This document shows, in pieces, positions 11,373-24,281 of a stretch of DNA of 64,000 bases (position 1 is its first letter; every line of letters starts with the position of its first letter). The position numbers were made by a program, and so were the translations under genes. The stretch is from Medicago truncatula. Taxonomy: Eukaryota; Streptophyta; Magnoliopsida; Fabales; Fabaceae. The notes under the pieces are model-generated. The model made no database searches, was not told the origin of the DNA, and saw nothing but the letters and a program-made list of their open reading frames with translations. Where the stretch lies: assembly GCF_003473485.1 (NCBI RefSeq), contig NC_053042.1, forward strand, positions 32,640,762 to 32,704,761, in the 5' to 3' direction.

Positions 11373-11992
11373 CACAATTTGAGTAACATGTTAGAATTCA
11401 CAACAATTAATATCAATGCGACCCTTTGCTATTTATGTTAACTGCATCTACCTTTCAAAAAAAAAATGTTAACTGCATCTAATAGAGGATCCCTCACTGA
11501 ACTACATATATGAGTTTTAATTATACTTATAATATAATATAATTACATCACTATTTATAGATATTTAAGAATACTTGTTTAAAAAGGTTAATATGAAATA
11601 GATTTTTCAGTAAATTAATAGACCATAAAAGACTATATGTAGTTCAGTGAGGGAAAAAAACTTCAAGTATTCTTAAAGATCATGATGGTCTAACCCACAA
11701 ATCTGAAGAAAAAAACTTCAGACTTTTTTTGAGAGAAAAAAACTTCAGACTTGTATCTTAAGATTTCACATGATGGTCTAACCCACAAATCAAGATCATC
11801 TTCATTCCTCAATGAAATTAAGGGTTTCATTTCTAAGAGAGAAAGATACATTAAGGAGTTTGGTAAGTTCACCACATATGAATTCAATTAAACATCGAAC
11901 CCATCAAGCTTTTAATAATTATTCTTTCTCGTAAATGGAACCCTCCAAATGTTGAAGGGTGTTTCCCTCAACAAAAAAAATGTTAAAAGGTA
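11373..11992. other. Spacer with a short direct repeat
   Basis: AT-rich. GATGGTCTAACCCACAAATC occurs at about 11684 and again at about 11773, with AACTTCAGACTT repeated between the copies. This points to a small local duplication. No gene was recognised. Confidence 0.4.
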
Positions 11993-12139
11993 CACCCTCC
12001 GGTCACTAATATAAGCAAAAAACTATATTTTAGGTTCATTCATTTAATGATGTATGTAATCTATAATAAAGATCATGTGCATCATTAAATAAATGAACCT
12101 AAAATGTAGTTTTTTGCTTATATTAGTGACCGGAGGGTG
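11993..12139. mobile_element. Stowaway-like MITE, near-perfect hairpin
   Basis: CACCCTCCGGTCACTAATAT at the left and its complement at the right, continuing inward through AAAAAACTATATTTTAGGTT and nearly to the centre. TA lies at both ends (11991-11992 and 12140-12141). 147 bp. The high arm identity suggests a young insertion. Confidence 0.85.
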
Positions 12140-12440
12140 TATTGTTTTATTCTCCATTATCTGCCGACAATTTCTACGGTCTCATAATAGTAATTATTGA
12201 TTATTTTTTACGATAAAATATAAAAAAAATAGTATGATTCTTATAAATAATAAAATGATATTTTTCTTATGAAATTATATATTTTAAAATATAAAAGTCG
12301 ATAAGTAACTCTTTATTTTATAATGGTTAATTTATTGATTTAGAAAGCAAGTGAACTAGTACACTTTGATTTATAAGTGTATCATAGAACATCCTCTTAT
12401 GTTTGTCTCTCTAATTTTATAATAATTAATTTATGGGTCT
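12140..12440. other. AT-rich spacer with left copy of a direct repeat
   Basis: 12325-12420 (TTTATTGATTTAGAAAGCAA and on) is repeated at 12625-12715 with several mismatches, so the MITE at 12441-12616 sits between two copies of about 95 bp. No gene. Confidence 0.5.
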
Positions 12441-12616
12441 TGCTAACCGGTGTCCCCGGGGCACTGGTTAAGCATACGAAAAAAGGAAATTCTTACCATA
12501 AAAGGAAGTTTTGTTGACTTATTTATGGATTAATTAAACAATTTTCAATGCAATAATTAACATATAATTTCCTTTTTTATTATCCTTAACCAGTGCCCCG
12601 GGGGCACCGGTTAGCA
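12441..12616. mobile_element. GGCACCGGTT-family MITE, copy 1
   Basis: Terminal repeats TGCTAACCGGTGTCCCCGGG (left) and the complement of TGCTAACCGGTGCCCCCGGG (right); each terminus is itself a small palindrome (CCGGTGCCCCGGGGCACTGG type). About 176 bp with an AT-rich core. Related copies lie at 13267-13430 and 52648-52822, with end fragments at 10708-10733 and about 60240-60282. Confidence 0.75.
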
Positions 12617-13266
12617 TTTCCCTTAATTTATTGATTTAGAAAGCAAGTGAACCGATACACTTCAATTTGCTAGTGCGTTGGAGAACTCCTTTTATGTCTA
12701 TCTCTCTAATTAATTCTTCTATTTCTTTCCAAAATTTAGAAGCGAACACCCAAAATTCTTTACACCTAACTTCTTTTTCTATCTCTATATTTTCATGGCA
12801 TCACCAACATATCATATCACCTTCTTTGTTTTATCTCTCTCAATGTGTCATTCCGTGTATATTCTTTTGATTGGAAAATGTTAGCAATGCTTTTAGTTAT
12901 GTTAGCAAATGCCATTCTAGTGTATATAGGTAGCGGTCTTCACGAGTTCGGGTGACCTACTAAACTTGATGATTCAACCCAACTCAAACTCATTAAAGTT
13001 TATGTCCAATTCGATAACAAAGTAGTTTAGATTTTTTTATAATTCAAACTTTGTGAAACCTGTTAAAAAAATGTGATTATTTTTAATTTTTATTAGTCTG
13101 GAAACATATTTGATCAAATTCAACCCAATGTGCCAACCCGTGAACACATATATTTTTAGGGTGTCCATGCTTAGAAGTGGATTCGCTCGATTAAAATCCT
13201 CTCAATTTTCCTCAATTGTCGCATCGCATCTCACCTATTAAATTTATGTTTTTTTTTTTTTTATAA
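12617..13266. other. AT-rich spacer
   Basis: Holds the right copy of the direct repeat (12625-12715). The rest shows no gene or clear element. Confidence 0.4.
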
Positions 13267-13430
13267 ATGTTAACCAATGCCCTTGGGGTACTAGTTAATG
13301 ATGCTAAAAATTGAAGTTATTGTATTAAAAATTGTATAATTAATCCATAAAAAGGTCAAAAAAGTGTCTTTCAATTTATAACTTTCTTTTTTGTTATTCT
13401 TAACAAGTGCTTCTGAACACCGGTTAACAT
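13267..13430. mobile_element. GGCACCGGTT-family MITE, copy 2 (diverged)
   Basis: Left end ATGTTAACCAATGCCCTTGG and right end CTTAACAAGTGC...CACCGGTTAACAT correspond to the termini of the 12441-12616 element, with more mismatches. Same size class. Confidence 0.6.
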
Positions 13431-14295
13431 GAACCTTTTTTTTATATAGTTTTATCTTTAATTTCTCTCTCATGTTTGTTATGCAACAATTAAGAAAAAT
13501 TAATTAGAATTTCAGTTTAGAAAATCTATATACTTCCATACATAGAGAGAAGATTTAAATATGCATTTAGTCATTGTAAGTTTGCGAGTTTTTAGTTTTC
13601 GTCCTTGTATATTTTTTTGAAAAAAACAAACTATGTAAGATGCAAACGTTTTGATTTTCGTCCTTACTATCATCATATATTACAAAAATGCGTACTTGGC
13701 AAACGGATGATGACATGTGGCAGTGGGTAAGATGGCAAGCAAAGAACATGTGGCAAAGGAGTTGATAGGGACCAAAACAAAAAAAAAAAAAATATAAAAC
13801 AATTGACAAGAGACCAAATCCAAAAACATTTGAAATCGACAAAATCTTTAATTTTTTCATCATCTCTAACACTACTCATAAATTCATCTTCTCGGATACC
13901 TTTACCTCGAAAGTTTCATATTCATATACAACACCTCTTAATCTTCAACTTCCACTCAAAATTCATAATCCAACAACTTGAAACTCTCATCAACATAAAA
14001 TATCTTAAATTTTCATAAAATTTTATAACCAAATAGAACAAAGATTTAGGCTTTGTTTGCGAGTTTTGAGGGGAAGGAAAGGAAAGGCTAAGGAGGGGAA
14101 GGGAAGGAAAGGGAGGGAAGGGAGAAAGGAGGGAAAACTTTCCCCTTGTTTGGGAGTTAAAATGCTAATAAGGAAATGAAATTGAGGGCTTATGTTATAA
14201 TTTTACTATTTTACCCTTTTTCCTCTTAAAATCAATACATTGTTATACTTCATAATTTAACTTCTAATTTATTCAAAACATTTTATATCATGAAA

Positions 14296-14932
14296 AACGA
14301 ATTATTACTATCTTTTTTTAAAAAACAACTTATTCAAAACAGCTTATTTATACAAAACAGCTTATTATGACCTCTTTTCAAAAAAACAGCTTATTCAAAA
14401 CAGCTTAATACGATCTCTTTTTCAAAAACAACTTATCCAAAATAGCTTATGTATACAAAACAACTTATTACAACCTCTTTTCAAAAAACAACTTGTTCAA
14501 AACAGCTTATTTATCCAAAAAAAACTTATTACAATCTCTTTTTCAAAAACAACTTATTCAAAACAGCTTATTTAAACAAAACAACATATTACGACCTCAT
14601 TTTCAAAAACCACTTATTCAAAACAACTTAATTATACAAAACAAGCTTAATATGACCTCATTTTAAAAAACAGCTTATTCAAAACAACTTATTTAAGCAA
14701 AACAGCTTAATACGATCTCTTTTTCAAAAACAGCTTATTCAATACAGCTTATTTATATAAAACAGCTTATTACAACCTCATTTTCAAAAACCGCTTATTT
14801 AAAACAACATATTTATACAAAATAGCTTATTACGACCTCTTTTTCAAAAACAGCTTATTCAAAACAGCTTAATACGGCCTCATTTTCTAAAACCGCTTAT
14901 TCAAAACAGCTTATTTATACAAAACAGCTTGT
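14296..14932. repeat. Left arm of the fold-back array (about 10 units, inverted)
   Basis: Degenerate ~60-bp units containing CAAAACAGCTTATTTATACA and TTACGACCTCATTTTCAAAA. They are the reverse complement of the right-arm unit. Units vary in length and sequence more than those on the right. Confidence 0.85.
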
Positions 14933-15955
14933 TTTGAATAAGCGGTTTTTGAAAATTAGGTCGTAATAAGTTGTTTTGTATAAATAAGTTATTTTGAATA
15001 AGCTGTTTTTAAAAAAGAGATCTTATTAAGTTGTTTTGAATAAGCTATTTTTGAAAATGAGGTCGTAATAAGCTATTTTATATAAATAAGTTGTTTTGAA
15101 TAAGCAGTTTTTGAAAATGAGGTCGTAATAAGCTGTTTTGTATAAATAAGTTGTTTTGAATAAGCTGTTTTTGAAAAAGATATAGTATTAAGCTGTTCTG
15201 CATAAATAAATTGTTTTGAATAAGCAGTTTTTGAAAATGAGGTCGTAATAAGCTGTTTTGTATTAATAAGTTGTTTTGAATAAGCGGTTTTTGAAAATGA
15301 GGTCGTAATAAGCTGTTTTATATAAATAAGTTGTTTTGAATAAGCAGTTTTTTGAAAATGAGGTCGTTATAAGCTGTTTTGTATAAATAAGTTGTTTTGA
15401 ATAAGCGATTTTTGAAAATGAGGTCGTAATAAGGTGTTTTATATAAATAAGTTGTTTTGAATAAGCGGTTTTTGAAAATGAGGTCGTAATAAGCTGTTTT
15501 GATTAAATAAGCTGTTTTGAATAAGAGGTTTTTGAAAATGAGGTCGTATGAAGCTGTTTTATATAAATAAGTTGTTTTATAAAATAAGGTCGTAATAAGC
15601 TGTTTTGTATAAATAAGCTGTTTTGAATAAGCTGTTTTTGAAAATGAGGCCGTAATAAGCTGTTTCGTATAAATAAGTTGTTTTGAATAAGTCGTTTTTG
15701 AAAATGAGGTCGTAATAAGCTGTTTTGTATAAATAAGTTGTTTTGAATAAGCGGTTTTTGAAAATGAGGTCGTAATAAGCTGTTTTGTATAAATAAGTTG
15801 TTTTGAATAAGCAGTTTTTGAAAATGAGGTCGTAATAAGCTGTTTTGTATAAATAAGTTGTTTTGAATAAGCGGTTTTTGAAAATGAGGTCGTAATAAGC
15901 TGTTTTGTATATATAAGTTGTTTTGAATAAGTTGTTCTTAAAAAAGATTGTAATA
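14933..15955. repeat. Right arm of the fold-back array (about 17 units of 60 bp)
   Basis: Tandem units of GAATAAGCGGTTTTTGAAAA, then TGAGGTCGTAATAAGCTGTT, then TTGTATAAATAAGTTGTTTT. From about 15601 to 15900 the period is exactly 60 bp with almost identical units, which suggests recent amplification by unequal exchange or slippage. Units are more diverged toward the centre. Confidence 0.9.
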
Positions 15956-17007
15956 ATTTTAGTAATGTCTAAAATTGGAATTTTGAATTATTAAGAGGGC
16001 AAAATTGTCAATTTGTATGTTTAACCCCCCAAAACCCCCCAATTTGGGGGAACCTTAAAATTGGACAAATGAAGCCCTTCAAAACCCTCCAAAACCTTTC
16101 CCTTGTTTTTTTAAAACTCGCAAACAAGGGTTTACACTTCATAAGCCTTTCCTTCCCTTACCCTCCCCTCCAAAACCTAACTCGCAAACAAAGCCTTAGA
16201 AACCAAAAATACTTGAAAACAAAAGAAAACAATTTTCTCTTTGAACCTTAATAGCTTGTTGCATCTAGCTTTAAGTTTATCAACATTGTTCAAAAAAAGT
16301 GTTTCAAATGCCACATTAAACTGCATCAAAGCACAAGAACAAACTAAATTCACAAACATGATTCATGTTGTGCAAAGTCATTTATAGCCAACATAAGCTT
16401 TAATTTCTTCATTCCATAATTGTTTATCTCTAAAACTTAGAAAATTGATCAACCATAAAACTAGAAATTGAAATAAAAACATATTTTTCTTATATTTTCT
16501 TCTCTTCACTCTCATCCCTTGACATTTCATTCTCTTTAATAACTTTCGAATGACAACATCATATCTCTTCACTCTCTTGTTGTATTTCTTCCTCATCAAC
16601 GTATATCTTCCTTGTTAGACGGTTGGCAAAGTTGTGAAGGTTGTTGTTGGTGGTGGTGATGAACAAGTTTTTGGGTTGTTGTTCTTGACCTAGGTTTTGT
16701 TGTACAATACGAAGGAGGAGGAGGAAGAGGAGAGAGAAAATATCAAGAGTTTTTTTTTTCTTTCGCGCTATTACTTTTTTTGGTTTTGGTCCTCCGATTT
16801 GCGACTTAGTCTAATTTTTGTCACATTAACCTCCTTTTGTCACGTCAAAATGTGGCACGTCAACCTTTGTTTCTCATATCAGCTTTTTTTTAACAACCGA
16901 CGACATGAACGAAAATCAAAACGTTTGCATCTTACAAGGTTTGTTTTTTTTATAAAAAAAAAAGATACATGGGCGAAAACAAAAAAAACTCGTCAACTTA
17001 CATGAAC

Positions 17008-17330
17008 TAAGGTTATGTTTGGTAAAACAAATAAGTTATCTTATAGCTTATTAAACTAGTTTATAAATGTGTTTGACAAAATGAGAGGTGTTTGGAAACA
17101 AGTTTTTCTCACTAGATAGCTTATTTCCATATGCTATTCTAAGGAGCTTAATGAAATCTAAAAATCATAACTACATAATTTTTAATGCAAAAATGATGAA
17201 ACAATGTCGAGAATCATTTTCCTCTTTTTATTTTATTTTTGAAGAAAGAGAGAAGTGTGAGTCGCATCTATGATCTATGTGAGGGAGTGTGACAGGGCGC
17301 GTATAGTATGGGATTAAGGAGCGTAACATT
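17008..17330. other. Spacer with MITE-like fragment
   Basis: 17012-17150 (GGTTATGTTTGGTAAAACAA, GTGTTTGACAAAATGAGAGG) resembles the ends of the TTTGGTAAA-type MITE in the RPS23 intron, but no second terminus is clear. The remainder is promoter-side DNA of the ICR gene. Confidence 0.35.
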
Positions 17331-17379
17331 AATGAATGAATGTGGCATCCGTTTCAAATGTATTTTCCTGTTCCCCGTC

Positions 17380-17604
17380 ACTCACTCTTCCCTGTCTCCC
17401 ATTCACAGAATAAGAAAGAGAGAGACTCTGTAACTGAGCGCCATAGAAACTTCATCTACCTCAACGACGCTCTACTTTCCCTCACCTTTCTCCACCTTGG
17501 TTTTTTCAGCTCTTGCTTCTTCTTCACCTTTTTAATATGTTCCCTCATTTCCTTCTTCATATACTTTCACTCCAAATTTCATACTCTTTATTTTTTCTTT
17601 AAAG
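17380..17604 (+). other. Probable 5' UTR exon of the ICR gene
   Basis: Pyrimidine-rich, CT-repeat-containing DNA ends at a good donor (TTTAAAG/GTATAATA at about 17604). An acceptor (TTTTGCAG) at 18239 would open the exon that carries the start codon. Boundaries and the transcript start are inferred; no transcript evidence is available. Confidence 0.4.
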
Positions 17605-18320
17605 GTATAATAATACTTTACTATATATAATAATAATAATAATAATATTGTTCTGACTCAAACTTTTTTACTTTCATTTTTTGTTGTTGTTCTTTGTCTA
17701 TATTGGTATTCTTCCATTTTGAAATGCAGAACGGTTTTTGTGCTTTATGCTGTTTTTTTTTTTTTTTGGAACATGAAAGATCTTTGAAATTATGATTTAT
17801 GTTTTCTTGACTTCATGATGGAGTTAGCTAACTAATTACTTGCATTTTAGTTTTTAGTGCGGCTAGGATGTTGACAAGGTTATCATTGTTGTTTGTTGCT
17901 GGTCCATCAAGTGTAGTACCATTGTACTTGAGTAAAAGGGAGGAAAGGTCTAAATAAATTTGGTTTCATAACTTAATAAAAATAATATTAATATACTAAT
18001 TATTTTGGTGCATGGTTTTATTTATTTTAATTTTTCTCTACTTATATGTGTATTTAATTTGTTAGGTGGTAGTGGAGTTAGTTTATTTGGAGTTTCTTTG
18101 AAGGGATATTATATGCGGTATGTTTGTTAGATGTTTAGTTGAATTTGAATCAAGGATCCAATGTGGTCATATAATCTAAGCAATAGCTTCTTCTCAAGTT
18201 ATAAATCAAATTCCTCATTGTCTTAATTTCTTTTGCAGATTGCTATTGCAGGAATTGTGGGTCAGGGGCTTTTAAGGAAGAAGCTATTTACTTTGCTTTT
18301 TTATCACCTAGATATTAAAC

Positions 18321-21259
18321 ATGCAGACACAAAAAGCAAGGTAAGGTTGTCCTATTTCATACTTTTGCAGCATTGTATTCTTTTTCCTGTCTTCAGTCAA
18401 ATTATAGGGTCTAAATAAAGGATGAGTTGTTCTTATTTTATTCAATAGCTTTGGTTGTATAATTTAGACTTAATTGTACTTTTGGCCCCTATCTTTTCAA
18501 AAGTTTTAATTTTGGCCCCCTAACTAATTAAAATACAGACAACTCCCTAAGTATTGGATCTTTGGCAGTTTTGACCCCCAATGCCACTTTTGACTTAGTC
18601 TTCGCTGACGTAGCACCCACATCCCTTAAGTGAGGTGCCACGCTGTCAAAGATCCAATACATAGGGGCTGTTTTGTATTTTAGTTAGTTAGGGGGCAATT
18701 AAGCCTATAATTTAAGGTTTTTTTTTTTTTTTAAAATTTTGAAAATTAATTTGAGCCTATTTATTTTGATGGATTAATTTGATTACTGAATTCCTTGTAA
18801 CTCATATTTCAGTAAGTATATTCATTATTCAGAATTCAAACAATTGTAAATATTTCTGGGATCTAATTGAGGGATGAATGCTACCTTTGGTCCATTAAAT
18901 AGAATGTATAATTTATAATTTGTAGTTTTCCAAAGAAATCTGAAGAAATAATTTTGATCTAATGAATCATATTGTGGTAAGCTTACGCTCTGCGTCTGCA
19001 CGATTCTAAACAAAAGCTTGTATGCATCAATGGCAAACATTCGTCCTGTTTATGAAAAATATTTGGTGTGTTATCTTCCCTTCTATGAAACAACAATATT
19101 TTGGGAAGGATTGTCTTGTTTCTTTATTGGACCTATAACTCTTCTTGTGTAGATACCATTTTATTCAAGAAATTTGCAAAGAGATTTCTTTCAAATGAGC
19201 TCTTCCATTGACCATGCCTCATTGTGATATGTGTAAATGTTTTTTTTATCTGCATTCAACTTCTATTTAAGCAAATATGGTTGGCTGTGAGCAGAAATGG
19301 TACTTCAGGAGTGCCCCGAAAGAAATCTCCTTCAAATCCTCGGACTGCTCGCAAGACAAAGTCATCAGGATCTGATTCTAACTCCGCTTCGTCATCTTCA
19401 AACCCAGCAAATAAAACTCCAAAAGATAGGAGCCCAAATGTCAAGTCAACACAAAGTCCAATATCTGAGGTACATTTTAAGTTCCTATAAGACTTACCTT
19501 TGGTGCCATAGTGATTATTCGTAATTTCATGTATGCATTGGAATAGATAACTAGATACTTGGTAAAGTTATAGAAGACCTTCATGAATATATTGTCTCTA
19601 TGCATAACAAAATCTAAATTATTTAGATAGTTATTGAGCTTTTTAACATATATTATTTACTCTATCTCCTTGACCTTTTTCATCTGCCTTTAGAAAAACG
19701 GAACAAATAGGGTACATGAATTGGAGTCTCGGCTATCTCAACTTGAAGAAGATCTAAAGAAAGCTAAAGAACAACTTAACTCATCAGAGTCATTGAGGAT
19801 AAAAGCTCAACATGAGGCTGAAGATGCAAAGAATCGGCTTTTATCCATGTCAAGAGAGTTGGAGGAATCACAGCGGCAACTTCTGGAACTATCCAATTCT
19901 GAAGATGAGCGAATTCAAGAACTAAGGAAAATTTCTCAGGACCGAGATCGAGAATGGCAGTCTGAACTAGAGGCTGTCCAGAAACAGCATTCAATGGACT
20001 CAGCTGCTTTAGCATCTGCAATGAATGAAATCCAGAAACTGAAAATGCAACTTGAAAGAGCACGTGAATCCGAAGCTACCCGGATTGACAATGCTGAGTC
20101 AGCTGATGCTGAGATTCAAGACTTGAGGATGGAGCTTGATGAAACACTCTCTTTAATTGCAAAGATGAAAAATGAGGTGAGCCATTGTAGAGAATCTGAA
20201 TCACAGGCATTGGAAACAGTTGGTACAACTCAAATGCAATTGGAAGCTGCAAATAAGACAGTGGAAACGCTCCGATTAGAAGGTGCAAAAGCGTCAGAAG
20301 ATTACCAATCCTTAGCTTTAGAGTTAGAGAAATCAAGGTCTCAAGTAAGCTCACTGGAGGAACTTGTGAGCAAACTTCAGGATGATTTGGTCAGTGGAGT
20401 CGGTTTATCTCCTCGCTTACCTGCATTGGAAGTTGTAGAAAGCGAGGAGATAAACCGGCTCAAAGCCGAGCTTGTTTCAGTTAAAGCTGAAGCAGGGCAG
20501 CTAAAATCTGCACTGGATGGTGCCGAGGTAAGATATCAGAATGAGTATATCCAAAGCACATTGCAGATTAGAAGTGCCTTTGAACGACTGGAGAACACGA
20601 AATCGGAATCTTATCAAAGACAAGCTGAATTATATGAGGAATTGAAAAAATCTAAAGCCGATGTTGAAGAGTTAAGGGCACGACTGATGGAAAAAGAATC
20701 TCATTTGCAAGATAGTGATGTGGCTGAGTTGAAGGCAAGATTATTGGAGAGAGAGACAAAACTACAAAATATAACTGAAGAGAACAATACACTTAAGATG
20801 GAAATAAAGAGAGAGGAGTTAGAGAAGAATAAAATCATGGATGAGGCTGTTGCTTCCGCTGAGGCAGCAAGGGCCGCGGAGCGAGAGGCTTTGACAAAAC
20901 TCAGCTACATAACAGAAGAAGCTGATGAAAGTAACCGAATGATAACACGTGTAACTGAGGAGTTAGATACTGCACAGGCGTCAAATTTGGAGTTAGAGGC
21001 TGAATTAAGGAGATTGAAAGTACAGTCAGATCAATGGAGGAAAGCAGCTGAAGCAGCTGCTGCTATAATTTCTTCAGGAAACAATAATAAAAAAATTGTG
21101 GAGAGAACCGGTTCACTTGACGGTGGCTACAACAATTCTACTATTGGTAACAAGATGAGTTCACCTTATTCAGAAGAAACTGATGATGACTCACCTAAGA
21201 AGAAAAATACAACCATGTTGAAGAAGATTGGAGTGTTGTGGAAGAAGAATCATCAATAG
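18321..21259 (+). CDS. Interactor of constitutive active ROPs (ICR/RIP family)
   Basis: Coding exons 18321-18340, 19295-19469 and 19694-21259 join in frame to about 586 residues. The first is only 20 bases and supplies MQTQKAR, the usual ICR start. Next come a basic Ser/Pro-rich head ([27 protein letters not shown]) and a long coiled coil from about residue 75 to 540. Near the end is [12 protein letters not shown], the motif shown in ICR1 to be needed for ROP binding, then a Lys-rich tail ([12 protein letters not shown]). ICR proteins are plant effectors of ROP/RAC GTPases; they link active ROPs to the exocyst and to cortical microtubules at the plasma membrane. Length fits the long ICR2/ICR3-type members better than the ~344-residue ICR1. 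Which paralogue it is cannot be decided. A Mutator-like MITE sits in the first coding intron. Confidence 0.92.
18467..18705. mobile_element. Mutator-like MITE with perfect 9-bp target duplication, in an ICR intron
   Basis: TATAATTTA flanks both ends (18458-18466 and 18706-18714). The termini GACTTAATTGTAC and GGCTTAATTGCCCCC (complement) are inverted, as are TTGGATCTTTGGCAG and CTGTCAAAGATCCAA inside. 239 bp, non-coding. Confidence 0.8.
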
Positions 21260-22538
21260 ATAGATATATGCAAGGTTGCGTAACTATGTATAATATGCTT
21301 CTTTACGTTCTTGTTAATTACCATGTTGAGTAAATGCTTTAACTCATGTTTGATTGTACTTGTTTGCTTTATATTATTATATGTTGGGCATCCTCTGGTT
21401 TGATCACCATTCAAACAATCCTTGGAGAATATTTGCCTTAACAAAGTAGTGTCACAAATGTTTTGAAGATACATTGTTTTGATCACATTTTGCTCTTCCT
21501 GTTTTACATTTTTTTTTTTACATTATCTTGTTCTTCCATTAAAATTAAGGGAAATAACAGCATGATTGCTCATTTTAAAACATGCAAAATTCAAGTAAGA
21601 TTATGTTCTTGTTATAACTTTATTTTCATGTTCAATACATGCAAAAATCTATGATTATATTGTTTTTTATTCATGTGCATTAAACATGCAAAGTTTATAT
21701 ACTTATGTTCTTGTTCATAGAACTTACTTTGTACCAGCTCTTTTACCTTTACTAAATTACTATCCTTGGCACCAGACATAAAAATTACTTAAGGGACTAG
21801 TCTGACAAGCAATAAGGTACTTAAGGGACTAGTCTAACAAGCAATAAGGGAGTGAAGAGTTAAGAGTTGTGATAAGGTCAGAACTTTGACCTCCACTGAC
21901 AACATAAATATTAAAAACTAACAATAGTAACATTTGTTGTTTTCAAAACAAAAGTGTTTGGCCCAAAAATAATTCCTTTTAACTTTAGTCGCAACCGAAG
22001 ATGTTTGTTTCAAGTTTATTAAATTTTTCATAGGAATAACTCTCTTGAAAAATATAAAGATGGTAGTTTTATTTCAATGTATTTTTAAAAAAGATGTTTT
22101 TATTAATCTTATAATATTATAGTGAACCTTTATTATAATAGAGACATTAATAGATAGATACAGATACGTATGAATTATTCTCATCTTTATTGGAACTTTA
22201 TTCTCACTCTTTTCTTTGAGTTTTTTTTTCCTATTCCTAAAAATATTTTATATTCAAAAATAAAATTTAATAAACGTGTAAAAAATAGAGGAATACACAT
22301 TTATATCATTTTATTCATAGAAATCTATAAAAATAACGGGCAAAAAACACATCTTAGGTTTGATTTAGTGCCATTACTTTTTTTTTTTTTTTTCATTTTT
22401 TCGTCTAGAATTTACTTTTCAAAATCCTTTTGAAGAATAAAATAAATTCCATAATATAATTAAAATTAGAAGAAAAAGTAAAAAATATTTGTTTTGTATA
22501 GGGTGCGGGAAGCAATCTCTCTTGTACAATACACTAGT
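21260..22538. other. ICR 3' UTR and spacer
   Basis: The first ~220 bases are probably ICR 3' UTR. A short direct repeat, CTTAAGGGACTAGTCT, occurs at about 21788 and 21821 with AACAAGCAATAAGG between. Otherwise AT-rich spacer. Confidence 0.4.
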
Positions 22539-22627
22539 GGCCCAATAGGCCCATCGTTGAGATTTTGTTGGTTGAGAATGAAAGCCACTATATAAATCCT
22601 CATTTTTCATTTCGAAGATTAGGGTTT
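22539..22627 (+). promoter_or_regulatory. Ribosomal-protein promoter: two site II motifs, TATA box, telo-box
   Basis: GGCCCA (reverse of TGGGCC, site II) occurs at 22539-22544 and 22548-22553. A TATA-like CTATATAAAT lies at 22588-22597 and the telo-box TTAGGGTTT at 22619-22627. This pairing is typical of plant ribosomal-protein promoters, where TCP factors bind site II and Pur-alpha-type or telo-box factors bind the other. The telo-box probably falls at or just after the transcript start. Motifs are seen directly; their use is inferred. Confidence 0.7.
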
Positions 22628-22704
22628 TCGTCTTCGGTGTTGGTGCTGTTGCTGCTCGTGTCCCTCCATAACCTCCGAGCTCAACACACAAGGACCAAGC
22701 AGCC

Positions 22705-24281
<1,577 letters not shown>

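Larger units (their letters stand above)
14049..16195. mobile_element. Fold-back element with PIF/Harbinger-type ends (TTA target duplication)
   Basis: The left end GGCTTTGTTTGCGAGTTTTG and the right end (complement GGCTTTGTTTGCGAGTTAGG) are flanked by TTA at 14046-14048 and 16196-16198. Target duplications of TWA and GGCYTTGTTTGG-like ends are traits of Tourist/PIF-Harbinger elements. Subterminal GGGAAGG-rich stretches also pair across the element. The interior is two opposed arrays of a roughly 60-bp repeat forming one giant inverted repeat centred near 14932. The element is 2147 bp, against about 350 bp for its relatives at 60384 and 35195. No transposase; open frames inside are only repeat translations. 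Confidence 0.8.
13568..17007. mobile_element. 3.4-kb non-autonomous TIR element, host of the fold-back element
   Basis: The first ~100 bases (TTAGTCATTGTAAGTTTGCG, then TTTTCGTCCTTGTATA, GATGCAAACGTTTTGATTTT) return in reverse complement at the right end (GAACGAAAATCAAAACGTTT near 16910, then CAACTTACATGAACTAAG at about 16993). Between them are AT-rich filler and one large nested element (14049-16195). Removing that insert leaves about 1.3 kb with no transposase. No target duplication could be recognised, so the superfamily is open; a Mutator-like origin is a guess. Confidence 0.6.

Noticed and set aside
12667-12870. 67-codon frame rich in Ser/Ile/Phe
   Set aside because: CT-rich spacer DNA partly made of a local direct repeat; no domain.
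13567-13872. 101-codon minus-strand frame at the left end of the outer TIR element
   Set aside because: Low-complexity translation of terminal-repeat sequence, not a transposase.
14449-14631. Open frame of 60 codons in the left repeat arm
   Set aside because: It only translates the 60-bp repeat; no conserved protein and no start context.
14296-15955. Regular repeat array that might suggest CRISPR
   Set aside because: Units are contiguous with no unique spacers, the two arms are inverted to each other, and the setting is a plant nuclear transposon.
16697-17005. 102-codon plus-strand frame
   Set aside because: Translation of a GA-rich stretch and the right terminal repeat of the outer element.
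19776-20354. Two antisense open frames opposite the ICR coiled coil
   Set aside because: Coiled-coil codon bias (GAA/GAG/CAA) keeps the antisense free of stops; no independent evidence.
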